Shown here: piece after piece, positions 8,102 to 16,885 of the stretch
How the letters are laid out: the number at the start of each line of letters is the position of its first letter
Numbering within the stretch: the stretch's first letter is position 1
DNA from: Coleofasciculus sp937127375
GTDB lineage: Bacteria; Cyanobacteriota; Cyanobacteriia; Cyanobacteriales; Coleofasciculaceae
Length of the DNA: 64,000 bases
Strand: one strand, 5' to 3'
Assembly (NCBI GenBank): GCA_040218875.1
Contig: JAVJQP010000107.1
Notes under the pieces: model-generated
The model's database searches: none
Told to the model about the DNA's origin: nothing
What the model saw: only the letters and a program-made list of their open reading frames with translations
Program-made: the position numbers and the translations under genes

Positions 8102-10111
8102 CTATTTTTTTGACATTCTAGCGCTATTCTCAAACAATTCAATAGTATTAAGGATATTAATGGCTGAACTATAGGATTCTTCTAATAATTCATTCTCCTC
8201 TTCTGGGGTATCTACTAAGTCATCCGCTAACAACCGGATAGAACCGAGCATGGAATTGAGCATGGTTCGGACTTCGTGAGAGGCTTTCATTAAAGCAGGA
8301 TTTGTGGTGGGCGTACCTTGAGGATGTTCCGCAAATTGCATCTGATACAACCGTGCATAATATCCTCCTTTGCGTAAAAGTTCGTCATGTTTCCCGACTT
8401 CCATCACACACCCTTTCTCTAAAACCGCAATTTGATCGGCGTTTTGCACAGTCGAAAGGCGGTGAGCAATAACCAAAGTTGTGCGATCGCGACTCAATTC
8501 CTCCAGCGCTTCTTGCACCAAACGCTCAGAAACCGTATCTAATGCACTCGTAGCTTCGTCCAGAATCAAGATATCCGGATTTTGTAAAATAGCGCGAGCA
8601 ATAGCAAGGCGCTGACGCTGTCCTCCTGATAATAATACCCCGCGATCGCCAATCATCGTATTAAACCCCCCAGGGAGTTGTTCAATAAATTCTAAGGCAT
8701 TCGCCCGTCGCGCCGCTTCAATCACATCTTTTTCGGAAGCATCTGGTCGAGCATAAGCAATATTATCATGAACCGAGGTATTGAACAAAAAAGTATCCTG
8801 GCTAACAATTCCCATATTATTACGCAGACTTTTGATATCAAACTCCTGTAAATCGATTCCATCTAGGGTGATACTCCCCTCTGTGGGATCATAAAATCGT
8901 GGTAATAAATCCGCTAACGTTGACTTACCTGCACCCGATGCTCCCACTAACGCTAATGTTGTCCCACGAGGTAAATCTAAATTAACCTCTTTTAACACTA
9001 CCTTGTTCGGTTGAGTCGGATAGGCAAACGATAGCTGATGAAAATAAATTCCTTTTTTCAATGGATGATAAGGCTGAGAACCCGGCTGCATAAAGGGCTT
9101 ATTATCATAACGCAAGAAGTCATGTGCTACTTCCACACTGGCTGAACTATTCGCTAAGGAACCCCTCGCTTTATTTAATTGGGAAATTAACGGTAAGAGC
9201 CGTTGCAGTAAGATGAGAAAACTTAGTAATACCGCCGATAGAGCCTCTATCTGACTAGCAAAAAATATTCGTCCCATAAATACAATTGTCAGCAAACCGA
9301 CAATGCTAGTCACTTCACCAACAGGTGCTATAGCTGCATTGTTTGCCTGGGATTTAAAATCCGCCTTTTCGCGATCGCGGATTAGCTTTCGGATTCGCTG
9401 ATACTCTCTCTCATCATTACCAGTAGATTTAACGAGTCGAATTCCACTCAACGTTTCTAGCACAGCAATCGAATAAGCTTTTGACAGACTTGATAGCTGT
9501 TTGCCAAATGCTTTGGCACGACTAATTGAGTATTGATTGACTAACGCCACAATAGCCACCAGAACCGTTGAAGCTAAAGTTAATTGCCAGGAAAGAGCCA
9601 GTAGTAAGGCGAGAAATACTAGGGCATTCGTCACCGTCACCATCATATTCAGTATAGTGCTGACCTCCCCAGCGGCTCGACCAATTTCTGTCCCTAGGCG
9701 ATTCACTAGATCACCGACTTTCATGCGAGAGTAAAAATCTATATCTACGTCGAGCAATAATTTCACGCCGGCTTCACGTAAATCACATGTAATTCGGCGT
9801 CTCAACGAACTGGAGGCTAATGTACTGGCATAATTAGAAAGATTTTTTAATATAATGAGTCCCACAATAGCTCCCGCCATCGCTACCAGTCGATAATTTC
9901 CCGGCAGGTTATTAAAGGGAGACATAATCGCCTGGAGAATGGGCGGACCACTTTTTAAATCTAAATCTATACCTAAAAGATTTAAAACGATCGGAGCGAT
10001 TAGGGCTGTACCAATACCGTTAAATAATCCACCCGATAATCCTAAGAGAACCGTTGTCCCCACTCGAATCGGATATCGTCTAATAACTTTTGATAATAAA
10101 TTGGAAGCCAT
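8102..10111 (-). CDS. MsbA-like ABC exporter with H-box C-terminal tail
   Basis: 669 aa. An N-terminal six-helix exporter domain (about residues 1-320) is followed by an ATPase domain with Walker A GASGAGKST (390-398), signature LSGGQ (494-498), Walker B ILILDE (514-519) and the H-loop IAHRLS. This half-transporter should dimerise and flip a lipid-linked glycan or similar substrate. Residues 608-669 form an unusual tail beginning ASHEVRTMLNSML, which closely resembles the phosphoacceptor H-box of histidine kinases (SHELRTPLN), with His612 in the key place. No kinase ATPase domain follows. Its neighbours are glycosyltransferases and a sulfotransferase. Confidence 0.9.
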   Translation of the reverse strand: MASNLLSKVIRRYPIRVGTTVLLGLSGGLFNGIGTALIAPIVLNLLGIDLDLKSGPPILQAIMSPFNNLPGNYRLVAMAGAIVGLIILKNLSNYASTLASSSLRRRITCDLREAGVKLLLDVDIDFYSRMKVGDLVNRLGTEIGRAAGEVSTILNMMVTVTNALVFLALLLALSWQLTLASTVLVAIVALVNQYSISRAKAFGKQLSSLSKAYSIAVLETLSGIRLVKSTGNDEREYQRIRKLIRDREKADFKSQANNAAIAPVGEVTSIVGLLTIVFMGRIFFASQIEALSAVLLSFLILLQRLLPLISQLNKARGSLANSSASVEVAHDFLRYDNKPFMQPGSQPYHPLKKGIYFHQLSFAYPTQPNKVVLKEVNLDLPRGTTLALVGASGAGKSTLADLLPRFYDPTEGSITLDGIDLQEFDIKSLRNNMGIVSQDTFLFNTSVHDNIAYARPDASEKDVIEAARRANALEFIEQLPGGFNTMIGDRGVLLSGGQRQRLAIARAILQNPDILILDEATSALDTVSERLVQEALEELSRDRTTLVIAHRLSTVQNADQIAVLEKGCVMEVGKHDELLRKGGYYARLYQMQFAEHPQGTPTTNPALMKASHEVRTMLNSMLGSIRLLADDLVDTPEEENELLEESYSSAINILNTIELFENSARMSKK

Positions 10112-10147
10112 AGAGTCTTATTTGTTTAGTATGATCAATACTTAAAA

Positions 10148-11356
10148 CTATAATTGACTAATCACTTCAGATAGTATATCTGCCATTTTATCTATACTGT
10201 AACACTCCATACACCTTTGTCTCGCTTCTTTCCCTCGCTCATTGGCGTCTTGGTAGTTTTGAAATATCCACCGAATTTTATCAGCAATTTGTTCAGGAGA
10301 ACTGGCATCGACCAAATAACCCGTGTTTCCTAAAATTTCTGGAATGTCGCCAACGCGGGTGGATAAAATTGGTTTGCCCATTGCCATAGCATCGGTTAGT
10401 TTGAGTGGAAACTGAGCTTTAGCTGCTGGAGTATCGCGCTGAGGAACGACTACAATATGAGCTGCCGCAACGACTTCAGGCATTGCTGACACAGGTAATC
10501 TGGGTAACTTGATAATCCAACGTCCCCATTTTTCCATCAGTTGATGATCATAATCATCGTATGGACTACCCCCAACAATGACAAGCCTTAAGTCGGGCTC
10601 ATTTAATTGATCGAGCGCGATTAAAACATCTTCTACACCTTTATAAGGGCGTGGCGCTCCTGGAAACATGAGAACTCGATAGTCAGTCAGATCATATCGT
10701 TTTCTACTGGTTTCTGGATTATACTGACTGGGGTCAAACACTGTCGTATCTTTGCCCTGAGGTAGATATACACCACCAAACCGTTCTTGCATGAAATGGG
10801 TGTGAGTTGTAATTACATCAGCTTGGGAAACTAACCCTTCGGTCAACCTTAAATAAACAGGATGATTCGGATTTCTGAGAGCGCCTTCAGGTTTTAAAAT
10901 ATCTCTAGCGAATTGTTTTATGCTAGGACGGTATGCCCAATCATCACCTCCATACCAACTTAACTCCCAATCGTCTATATCTAAGAGAACAGGACATCTG
11001 GTTTTAAACTTTTTAATAAGGGCAACCCCAAAACTTGTTGGTTTTAATTTGCTGGCATAAATAATATTGCCTTGAATATTTTTAATTAGAGTATTAATTG
11101 AAATAATGAATTTTGGATAATTATAAGCGGGAATTGTAATAATAGGAATTTCAGAATGCGGAATATCTGAACTCTGCTCGTGGGGAACAAATCCTATAAC
11201 TTCGACTTCATAATTGAGTTTCTTGAGAGCTTTATACAATAAAAAAGGTCGCACGGCTCCGCCCCACCTGCCAGATCCACTGCTCGATAAGTCACTGACA
11301 ACTAATGAAATTTTCCGTTTAGGTTTCAACGATTTTGTCTTTTTTAACTGATCCAC
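10148..11356 (-). CDS. Glycosyltransferase, GT-B fold (family 4/1)
   Basis: 402 aa. After a basic N terminus come ISLVVSDLSSSGSGRWGGAVRPF (acceptor-side Rossmann domain), VLMFPGAPRPYKGVEDVLIAL, LVIVGGSPYD and LKLTDAMAMGKPILSTRVGDIPEIL, the donor-binding region of GT4-like enzymes. The start overlaps the end of the 68-aa gene upstream by 13 bp, and the ABC exporter follows 36 bp downstream, so these genes probably form one transcript. The sugar and acceptor cannot be read from sequence. Confidence 0.85.
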   Translation of the reverse strand: MDQLKKTKSLKPKRKISLVVSDLSSSGSGRWGGAVRPFLLYKALKKLNYEVEVIGFVPHEQSSDIPHSEIPIITIPAYNYPKFIISINTLIKNIQGNIIYASKLKPTSFGVALIKKFKTRCPVLLDIDDWELSWYGGDDWAYRPSIKQFARDILKPEGALRNPNHPVYLRLTEGLVSQADVITTHTHFMQERFGGVYLPQGKDTTVFDPSQYNPETSRKRYDLTDYRVLMFPGAPRPYKGVEDVLIALDQLNEPDLRLVIVGGSPYDDYDHQLMEKWGRWIIKLPRLPVSAMPEVVAAAHIVVVPQRDTPAAKAQFPLKLTDAMAMGKPILSTRVGDIPEILGNTGYLVDASSPEQIADKIRWIFQNYQDANERGKEARQRCMECYSIDKMADILSEVISQL

Positions 11357-11550
11357 TGTAGTCGTCCCATTTGCCGTTCATCCAAGACACGATTGATATA
11401 ACTACGTTCCTCTTCCGTAACTTTATAGTCAGAAAGCATCGTAGTAACCAACTGAAGATACTCCCAACGGCTCAATTGACCTGTATCGAGAATCCGATCA
11501 ACAATTGGCGCGATCGCGGGACTAGAGGGGCGTTGAACAGTTCCTGCCAT
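11344..11550 (-). CDS. Small conserved cyanobacterial protein
   Basis: 68 aa, predicted helical, with the segment DTGQLSRWEYLQLVTTMLSD and the acidic/basic pair EERSYINRVLDER. No membrane helix or catalytic motif is present. It overlaps the following glycosyltransferase gene by 13 bp, supporting translational coupling. Proteins of this look are widespread in cyanobacteria with no known function. It is probably the first gene of the polysaccharide operon. Confidence 0.7.
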   Translation of the reverse strand: MAGTVQRPSSPAIAPIVDRILDTGQLSRWEYLQLVTTMLSDYKVTEEERSYINRVLDERQMGRLQWIS

Positions 11551-11789
11551 GGGCGGTTAGTCTTTTTTAGCGGTGACCTAGATTTTCGACTAAGATAGCC
11601 TAGTTAACCGAGGTTCGTCATCTCAAGCTGAGTGAGCGGCAGTAGAGACTAGGATGAAGGTTAAAGGCTATGCGAGTATTTCCATTCTAAATCTAATGCC
11701 TATTGACACGATTTGCCATTGAGGTGGTTTATCTGTCGAATAGGGAAAATGATTGATAGCAAACTTTTCTCTTGGAGAAACGATTCAAT

Positions 11790-12563
11790 ATGCAAGTCCA
11801 TCGACTACCAGCCCTTTCAGATAACTATATCTTTTTGCTGCATGAACCTGAACAGAACATTGCTGCTGTGGTTGATCCAGCCGAGGCTCAACCTGTATTA
11901 CAGCATCTGGAAAAACTGGGTGCAGAGTTAGTAACAATTTTTAACACTCATCATCATTCGGATCATGTGGGTGGAAATCAAGAATTAATTCAGCGATACC
12001 CTGATGTCTGTGTCTATGGGGGAACCCAAGATCGTGGCAGAATTCCGGGACAACAGGTATTTTTACAAGAGGGAGACCCGGTTAAGTTTAGCGATCGCAC
12101 GGCTGAGGTCTTTTTTGTTCCCGGTCATACTAGCGGGCATATTGCCTACTATTTTCCCCCGGTCACCAGCGATGATGTGGGTGAGTTATTCTGTGGTGAT
12201 ACCATATTTGCCGGAGGATGTGGCAGGCTTTTTGAAGGGACACCCACGCAAATGCTTGATTCCTTGAGTAAGCTGCGAAGGTTACCGGACAACACCCGTG
12301 TCTGGTGCGCCCATGAATACACCCTAAAGAATCTGAAATTTGCCCAAACCGTTGATCCCAACAACCCAGACCTGCAAAGCCGCTATACTGACGTTGAAGC
12401 GGCTCGTCGTCGAAAAGAGGCAACAGTCCCCTCCTTACTGGGCGTAGAAAAACTGACGAATCCCTTTTTGCGCTGGGAACAACCGACACTCCAAGAAGCG
12501 GTCAACAGTACAGAACCCGTGCAAACCTTTGCCCGATTGCGGGGAATGAAGGATCAATTTTAA
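11790..12563 (+). CDS. gloB: Hydroxyacylglutathione hydrolase (glyoxalase II)
   Basis: 257-aa metallo-beta-lactamase-fold thioesterase that hydrolyses S-lactoylglutathione to lactate and glutathione, the second step of methylglyoxal detoxification. The metal motif THHHSDHVGG lies at about residues 52-61, followed by VPGHTSGH and GDTIFAGGCGR, and by the C-terminal glutathione-binding region. The start MQVHRLPALSDNYIFLL matches the family. GGAG at 11774-11777 supports the ATG at 11790 over the TTG at 11772. A perfect palindrome follows the stop. Confidence 0.93.
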   Translation: MQVHRLPALSDNYIFLLHEPEQNIAAVVDPAEAQPVLQHLEKLGAELVTIFNTHHHSDHVGGNQELIQRYPDVCVYGGTQDRGRIPGQQVFLQEGDPVKFSDRTAEVFFVPGHTSGHIAYYFPPVTSDDVGELFCGDTIFAGGCGRLFEGTPTQMLDSLSKLRRLPDNTRVWCAHEYTLKNLKFAQTVDPNNPDLQSRYTDVEAARRRKEATVPSLLGVEKLTNPFLRWEQPTLQEAVNSTEPVQTFARLRGMKDQF

Positions 12564-12570
12564 CCCAGGG

Positions 12571-12600
12571 TGTAGAGACGTAGCATGCTACGTCTCTACA
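12571..12600. repeat. Perfect 30-bp palindrome after gloB
   Basis: The sequence TGTAGAGACGTAGCA is followed at once by its own reverse complement. Near-identical palindromes occur at 13137-13164 and 22904-22931, with weaker relatives at 50228-50256. They look like a dispersed short palindromic repeat. Here it could act as a terminator for gloB. Confidence 0.8.
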
Positions 12601-12681
12601 CGAATCCCAAATTTTCGTATAATTGGAGTTCTGAGTAAGCATCAATAATCTAAGTCAAATAGCCCGTACCCAAAAAAGACA

Positions 12682-13140
12682 ATGGCAAAACGTGTACAGT
12701 TAGTTTTAAATCAAGACGTTAGGAAGCTAGGCAAATCCGGCGAACTGGTGGACGTCGCTCCTGGCTATGCTCGTAATTATTTAATTCCCCATGGGATTGG
12801 AACCTTAGCCACTGCTGGTATTCTCAAGCAAGTTGAGCGGCGCAAAGAACAAGAGCGACAACGTTTACTCGAAGAAAAGCAGCAAGCTGAAGCCCGTAAG
12901 ACAGCATTAGAAACCATAGGTCGCTTTACCATCCGCAAGCAAGTGGGTGAACAAGAGGCAATCTTTGGTACGGTTACGGCAGCCGAGGTAGCAGAAGCCA
13001 TTCAAGAAACCACAAACCAAGAGGTAGATCGTCGGGGAATCACGCTTCCCGATATCAGCAAGCTCGGTTTCTACAAAGCACAAGTCAAACTGCATCCAGA
13101 AGTTACGGCGGTTATAGAAATTCACGTTGCTCCGATGTAG
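12682..13140 (+). CDS. rplI: 50S ribosomal protein L9
   Basis: 152-aa L9: N-terminal domain with VQLVLNQDVRKLGKSG and the glycine-rich GYARNYLIPHG motif that binds 23S rRNA, a long connecting helix rich in Glu, Arg and Gln, and a C-terminal domain. It precedes dnaB in the widespread rplI-dnaB order. The stop codon lies inside a dispersed palindromic repeat (13137-13164), so the repeat itself supplies the end of the gene. The C terminus ends IEIHVAPM. Confidence 0.96.
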   Translation: MAKRVQLVLNQDVRKLGKSGELVDVAPGYARNYLIPHGIGTLATAGILKQVERRKEQERQRLLEEKQQAEARKTALETIGRFTIRKQVGEQEAIFGTVTAAEVAEAIQETTNQEVDRRGITLPDISKLGFYKAQVKLHPEVTAVIEIHVAPM

Positions 13141-13164
13141 AGACGTAGCATGCTACATCTCTAC
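13137..13164. repeat. Palindromic repeat overlapping the rplI stop
   Basis: A 28-bp GTAGAGACGTAGCATGC-type palindrome with one mismatch in the second arm. Its first bases include the TAG stop of rplI. Confidence 0.75.
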
Positions 13165-13174
13165 TCCGGATGTA

Positions 13175-13233
13175 GGGGCGGGTTTTACCGATAACGGTTT
13201 GGAACTGTCCCGATAACTTAACTCAACCCGCCC
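13175..13233. repeat. GGGGCGGGTTT inverted-end repeat, copy 1
   Basis: About 60 bp whose ends are inverted (GGCGGGTT and AACCCGCC). Three further copies occur at 22837-22895, 26122-26176 and 39675-39731. Dispersed intergenic repeat, possibly a miniature element. Confidence 0.6.
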
Positions 13234-13317
13234 TTCCAGGGGAACAAGGAATTACAGCCCTCCGCTCCCCCGCTCCCCTGCTCCCCTACCCTCTGGTTGT
13301 ACTCGCTATCTCTGGCG

Positions 13318-14664
13318 ATGGCTTCAAACTTTAACCTTTCAATCATCCCTAGCTCTGTACCGCCTCAAAACATCGAGGCGGAGGAGTCTATTTTGGGTGG
13401 GATCATGCTTGATCCTGAAGCAATGAGTCGAGTGGTAGATTTATTATCTCCAGAAGCTTTCTACGTTAGCGTTCACCAAGAAATCTATAGATCTGCCTTC
13501 ATTCTGCACCATGAAGGTAAGCCAACGGATTTCATGAGCGTTACCTCTTGGTTGTATGACCATAAATTATTAGACAAGGTGGGGGGTCAGAGCAAGATAG
13601 CGCAGTTAATGGATCGCACGGTGTCAGCCGTGAATATTGACCGCTACGCAGCGTTGGTGATGGATAAGTACCTGCGCCGTCAACTGATCCAATCGGGAAA
13701 TGAGATTGTTCAATTGGGTTACCAGACACCGATGGCGTTGGACTTTGTTCTTGACCAAGCGGAACAGAAAATTTTCAATTTGACTCAGGTGCGTCCACAA
13801 CAAGGGTTAGTGCCAATCTCTGAGACATTAATTCAAGCCTTCCAGGACATCGAAACGCTTCATGAAGGACTTGCCTTACCCGGTATACCCTCTAATTTCT
13901 ATGACTTGGATGCGATAACGGGTGGATTTGGGCGTTCTGATTTAATTATTGTGGCGGGAAGACCCTCAATGGGTAAAACTAGCTTTGCGTTGGCTATGGC
14001 TCGCAATATTGCTAACCGATTTCCTGTCGCAATTTTTAGTTTAGAAATGTCCAAGGCGCAATTAGTCCAGCGGCTTTTATCCAGCGAGGCGGGCATTGAA
14101 AGTAACTATTTGCGAACGGGGCGAATTACTCAAAATCAATGGGAACCTCTCTCCCATGCGCTGGGAACGTTATCAGAATTACCCATTTATATCGAGGATA
14201 CGCCTAACCCCACCGTTATGCAGATGCGATCAAATCTGCGGCGTCTCCAGGCTGAACAAGGAGGAACGCTGGGATTGGTATTGATCGATTACTTGCAGTT
14301 AATGGAAGGGAGTGGTAGTGACAATCGAGTCCAAGAACTGTCTCGGATTACCCGTTCTCTCAAAGGATTAGCCCGCGAACTGAATACTCCTGTGATTGCC
14401 TTATCTCAGCTTAGTCGAGGGGTAGAGGCGCGGACGAATAAGCGACCGATGATGTCCGATTTGAGAGAGTCGGGTTCGATTGAGCAAGATGCGGACTTAG
14501 TGATTATGTTGTACCGGGATGAGTATTACCATCAGGATACGCCCGATCAAGGGATCACGGAAGTGATTATTACCAAACATCGCAATGGTCCAACTGGTGT
14601 CGTGAAGTTGATTTTCGACCCTCAGTATACTCGCTTCCGCAATCTTGCCAATCCCAATCAGTGA
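13318..14664 (+). CDS. dnaB: Replicative DNA helicase DnaB
   Basis: 448-aa hexameric 5'-3' helicase of the replication fork. The N-terminal primase-binding domain starts with PPQNIEAEESILGG. The RecA-like domain has Walker A GRPSMGKTSFAL, FSLEMSKAQLVQRL, Walker B LVLIDYLQLM and the ISRITRSLKGLARELN and DLRESGSIEQDAD segments. No intein interrupts it, although some cyanobacterial dnaB genes have one. ATG at 13318 fits homologues better than the TTG at 13297. It follows rplI. Confidence 0.95.
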   Translation: MASNFNLSIIPSSVPPQNIEAEESILGGIMLDPEAMSRVVDLLSPEAFYVSVHQEIYRSAFILHHEGKPTDFMSVTSWLYDHKLLDKVGGQSKIAQLMDRTVSAVNIDRYAALVMDKYLRRQLIQSGNEIVQLGYQTPMALDFVLDQAEQKIFNLTQVRPQQGLVPISETLIQAFQDIETLHEGLALPGIPSNFYDLDAITGGFGRSDLIIVAGRPSMGKTSFALAMARNIANRFPVAIFSLEMSKAQLVQRLLSSEAGIESNYLRTGRITQNQWEPLSHALGTLSELPIYIEDTPNPTVMQMRSNLRRLQAEQGGTLGLVLIDYLQLMEGSGSDNRVQELSRITRSLKGLARELNTPVIALSQLSRGVEARTNKRPMMSDLRESGSIEQDADLVIMLYRDEYYHQDTPDQGITEVIITKHRNGPTGVVKLIFDPQYTRFRNLANPNQ

Positions 14665-14671
14665 TTATTTA

Positions 14672-14751
14672 GTCATTCGTCATTTGTCATTTGTCATTTG
14701 TCATTCGTCATTTGTCATTTGTCATTCGTCATTTGTCATTTGTCATTCGTC
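14672..14751. repeat. Heptamer tandem repeat after dnaB
   Basis: About eleven copies of the 7-mer GTCATTT with GTCATTC variants, the reverse complement of the array at the window start. It lies between convergent dnaB and the FKBP gene. Confidence 0.9.
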
Positions 14752-14834
14752 TCGCCAGCCGCCTTGGGTTGAAGCCCAAGGACCAACGCTCAAGTTAGAA
14801 GAGAGCTAGCTGACTAGGAAAGGCTGGACAAGTT

Positions 14835-15386
14835 TTAACTAATTTTTAGTAATTCCACATCAAAAATTAGAGTCGCGTTGGGCGGAATCACGCCACCTGC
14901 ACCACGGGAACCATACCCCAATTCCGGGGGAATGATCAGCCGACGACGTCCGCCCACTTTCATCGTGGCAACGCCTTCATCCCAGCCTTTGATCACCCGT
15001 CCTACACCGAGTTTAAAGGAAAACGGACGGTTGCGATCGCGGGAACTATCAAACTTGGTGCCATCCTCCAGGGTTCCGGTATAGTGAACCACAACGGTTT
15101 GACCTTTTTGGGGTTGTGCGCCTTCACCTTCTTTGAGTTCGATATATTTCAAACCCGATGGTGTGGTAACAACCTCCTGCTCGGTGTTCTGTTCCTCAGT
15201 TGAATCCGTACTCATAGCAATTGATTGATTTTCAGGGATTGGTTTAGCCTGGGTAACTTGGGTTAGGGGTTGAGGTTGGGTTGGGTTGAGTTCGTCGGCG
15301 GTTGCACTCCCACGGCTGAGTTGAGTCACGACCAACAACAATCCACAGGCAACAATAACACCTAAGCTGATTAGAATATCTCTCAA
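14835..15386 (-). CDS. FKBP-type peptidyl-prolyl cis-trans isomerase, exported
   Basis: 183 aa. Residues 1-20 form a membrane anchor or signal peptide (ILISLGVIVACGLLLVV), then a low-complexity linker rich in Gln, Pro and Thr, then a complete FKBP domain from about residue 75 (SGLKYIELKEGEGAQP, VVVHYTGTLEDGTKFDSS, VIKGWDEG, GYGSRGAGGVIPPNATLIF). It probably folds proteins in the periplasm or thylakoid lumen. It lies 26 bp downstream of a helical phasin-like gene on the same strand. Confidence 0.92.
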   Translation of the reverse strand: MRDILISLGVIVACGLLLVVTQLSRGSATADELNPTQPQPLTQVTQAKPIPENQSIAMSTDSTEEQNTEQEVVTTPSGLKYIELKEGEGAQPQKGQTVVVHYTGTLEDGTKFDSSRDRNRPFSFKLGVGRVIKGWDEGVATMKVGGRRRLIIPPELGYGSRGAGGVIPPNATLIFDVELLKIS

Positions 15387-15412
15387 AATCTATCCTCCTA
15401 TTCAATGTTTGA

Positions 15413-15736
15413 TTAACGCCACAGCTTATTTTCTAGATCCCGCACTTGACGTTCCAACCTATCAATGCGCCCCCGCAATTCATCCACTTCCGTTTGCCGA
15501 GGCACACCTAACTCCTGCAACAGATGCCGTAGCTGTCGTTCCATGTTGACTTCAAAGTTACCTTGCTCCGATTTGATCTGCTGCACCATATCATCAACGA
15601 ATCCTTGGGCTTGCTCTGGATTAATTTTTCCATCTTTTACCCATTCATCGCTAACTTCTCGTAGTTTGTCTGCGACCATTGACGTTGTGCCTACACCAAC
15701 CATCAATAACTGCTTCAGCCAATCTCTATTATCCAT
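15413..15736 (-). CDS. Phasin-like helical protein
   Basis: 107 aa starting MDNRDWLKQLLMVGVG. Mostly helical, with EQAQGFVDDMVQQI in the middle and a C-terminal heptad coiled coil (DELRGRIDRLERQVRDLENKL). The pattern fits phasin or polyhydroxyalkanoate-regulator type proteins found widely in bacteria. A longer frame to 15910 exists, but AGGAA about eight bases before the Met at 15736 and family likeness favour the short form. It precedes the FKBP gene by 26 bp. Confidence 0.7.
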   Translation of the reverse strand: MDNRDWLKQLLMVGVGTTSMVADKLREVSDEWVKDGKINPEQAQGFVDDMVQQIKSEQGNFEVNMERQLRHLLQELGVPRQTEVDELRGRIDRLERQVRDLENKLWR

Positions 15737-15942
15737 ACGCTGTTCCTGTAACTCGGTGCTAACCCCAGGATAGGGGAAGGGAGGTTGATTCCAACCCCCA
15801 GTTCCATTTTGTGCTATCTTGCCCACAACTGCTGCCGTATTTACCCGCCCTGAAGCGAGAAGCAGAGGCAGAAAAACGACTATCTTTGACTTGAACTTGT
15901 TATGATTCAACCGTTTGCACCGTAACCGATCAAGCGTTTTAT

Positions 15943-16257
15943 ATGGTAATTGAGTATCTTAAAATTAGAGTCTCGCCCGAACTTCGGGAAACCTTTATTC
16001 TCAAAGATGCCGAAATCTGGACATCGATGCTGGCTCGCTGTCCGGGATTTATCAGCAAAGAAGTCTGGATTGAGCCAGAAACACCCACCGAAGTCATCCT
16101 GATTATTCGTTGGACAAGCCGTGAACAGTGGAAAGCTATTCCCCAAGAGCAGTTGGAGGGAACCCAACAGCAGTTCGAGCAGGAGTTTGGCAAAGATTAT
16201 CAGATGATTCAGGCGAGTGAATATCAAGTGAGAAAATTCCCCCAAACACCCAGCTAA
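15943..16257 (+). CDS. TIGR03792-type cyanobacterial protein, dimeric alpha-beta barrel
   Basis: 104 aa with alternating strands and helices (VIEYLKIRVSPELRETFILKD, then CPGFISKEVWIEPETPTEVILIIRW, then EQEFGKDYQMIQASEYQV). This matches my memory of the cyanobacteria-restricted TIGR03792 family, which has the fold of antibiotic biosynthesis monooxygenases. No catalytic residue is certain. A zinc-ribbon gene follows after 11 bp, so they are likely cotranscribed. Confidence 0.75.
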   Translation: MVIEYLKIRVSPELRETFILKDAEIWTSMLARCPGFISKEVWIEPETPTEVILIIRWTSREQWKAIPQEQLEGTQQQFEQEFGKDYQMIQASEYQVRKFPQTPS

Positions 16258-16268
16258 CGTTAGACCTG

Positions 16269-16640
16269 ATGCCCAATTGTCCCCGTTGCCATCAATCTAT
16301 CAGTAATCGAGAAATTACTTGTCCTCATTGTGGCATGATTCTCAAAGCCTACGGTCATCCGGGTATTACCTTACACCGAGCCGTGGAACAAGAGTATTTG
16401 TGTCAAACCTGTCTCTATCATGCTGATGATACTTGTACGTTTCCTCAACGTCCCTATGCTAAGGAATGTACCCTTTACATGGATAAAGACCAGTCTCCGC
16501 TCGAACCTGAGTCGATTTATATGCCGCGTCGTACTTTCTTACAAGCGGCAAAATTGTGGTGTCAGCGTCACCCCGCCGTAGTCGGGTTACTGGGATTGCT
16601 TGCTGTTAGTATAGTGTTTACTTTACTCTCTAACTCCTGA
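16269..16640 (+). CDS. Zinc-ribbon membrane-anchored protein
   Basis: 123 aa. An N-terminal zinc ribbon CPRCHQS...CPHCG (residues 4-21) is followed by a second Cys cluster CQTCLYHADDTC...C (about 45-67). The C terminus has a single hydrophobic helix (VVGLLGLLAVSIVFTLL), so the metal-binding part probably faces the cytoplasm from the membrane. Conserved in cyanobacteria by my recognition; no function known. It follows the TIGR03792-type gene closely. Confidence 0.75.
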   Translation: MPNCPRCHQSISNREITCPHCGMILKAYGHPGITLHRAVEQEYLCQTCLYHADDTCTFPQRPYAKECTLYMDKDQSPLEPESIYMPRRTFLQAAKLWCQRHPAVVGLLGLLAVSIVFTLLSNS

Positions 16641-16702
16641 GTGGTTACACTTTGAATTGAATCGCTTTTATCCATCCTTTTATGCCCAATCGGGAAAATC
16701 CC

Positions 16703-16730
16703 GTAGCTGGGCGGTTGAAACCGCAGCTAC
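16703..16730. repeat. Short inverted repeat
   Basis: GTAGCTG and GCAGCTAC flank the palindrome GCGGTTGAAACCGC. A common type of short cyanobacterial intergenic palindrome; it lies between convergent genes and may terminate them. Confidence 0.5.
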
Positions 16731-16885
16731 ACAAACCAAACCCGCCTGCGCGGGTTTTCAATATTTCATTAGTCCTTGTCAAGCGCGATCGCGAGTACCG
16801 TTTCTTGATACAATTGTCCTAGTTCCGGACTATCCGATTCTTGTGCCATCCGAATTGTCATGTTTATAATCGGTGAAACTTTAGG

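Noticed and set aside
13318..14664. Intein in dnaB
   Set aside because: Cyanobacterial dnaB can carry one, but all helicase motifs are contiguous here and the length is normal.
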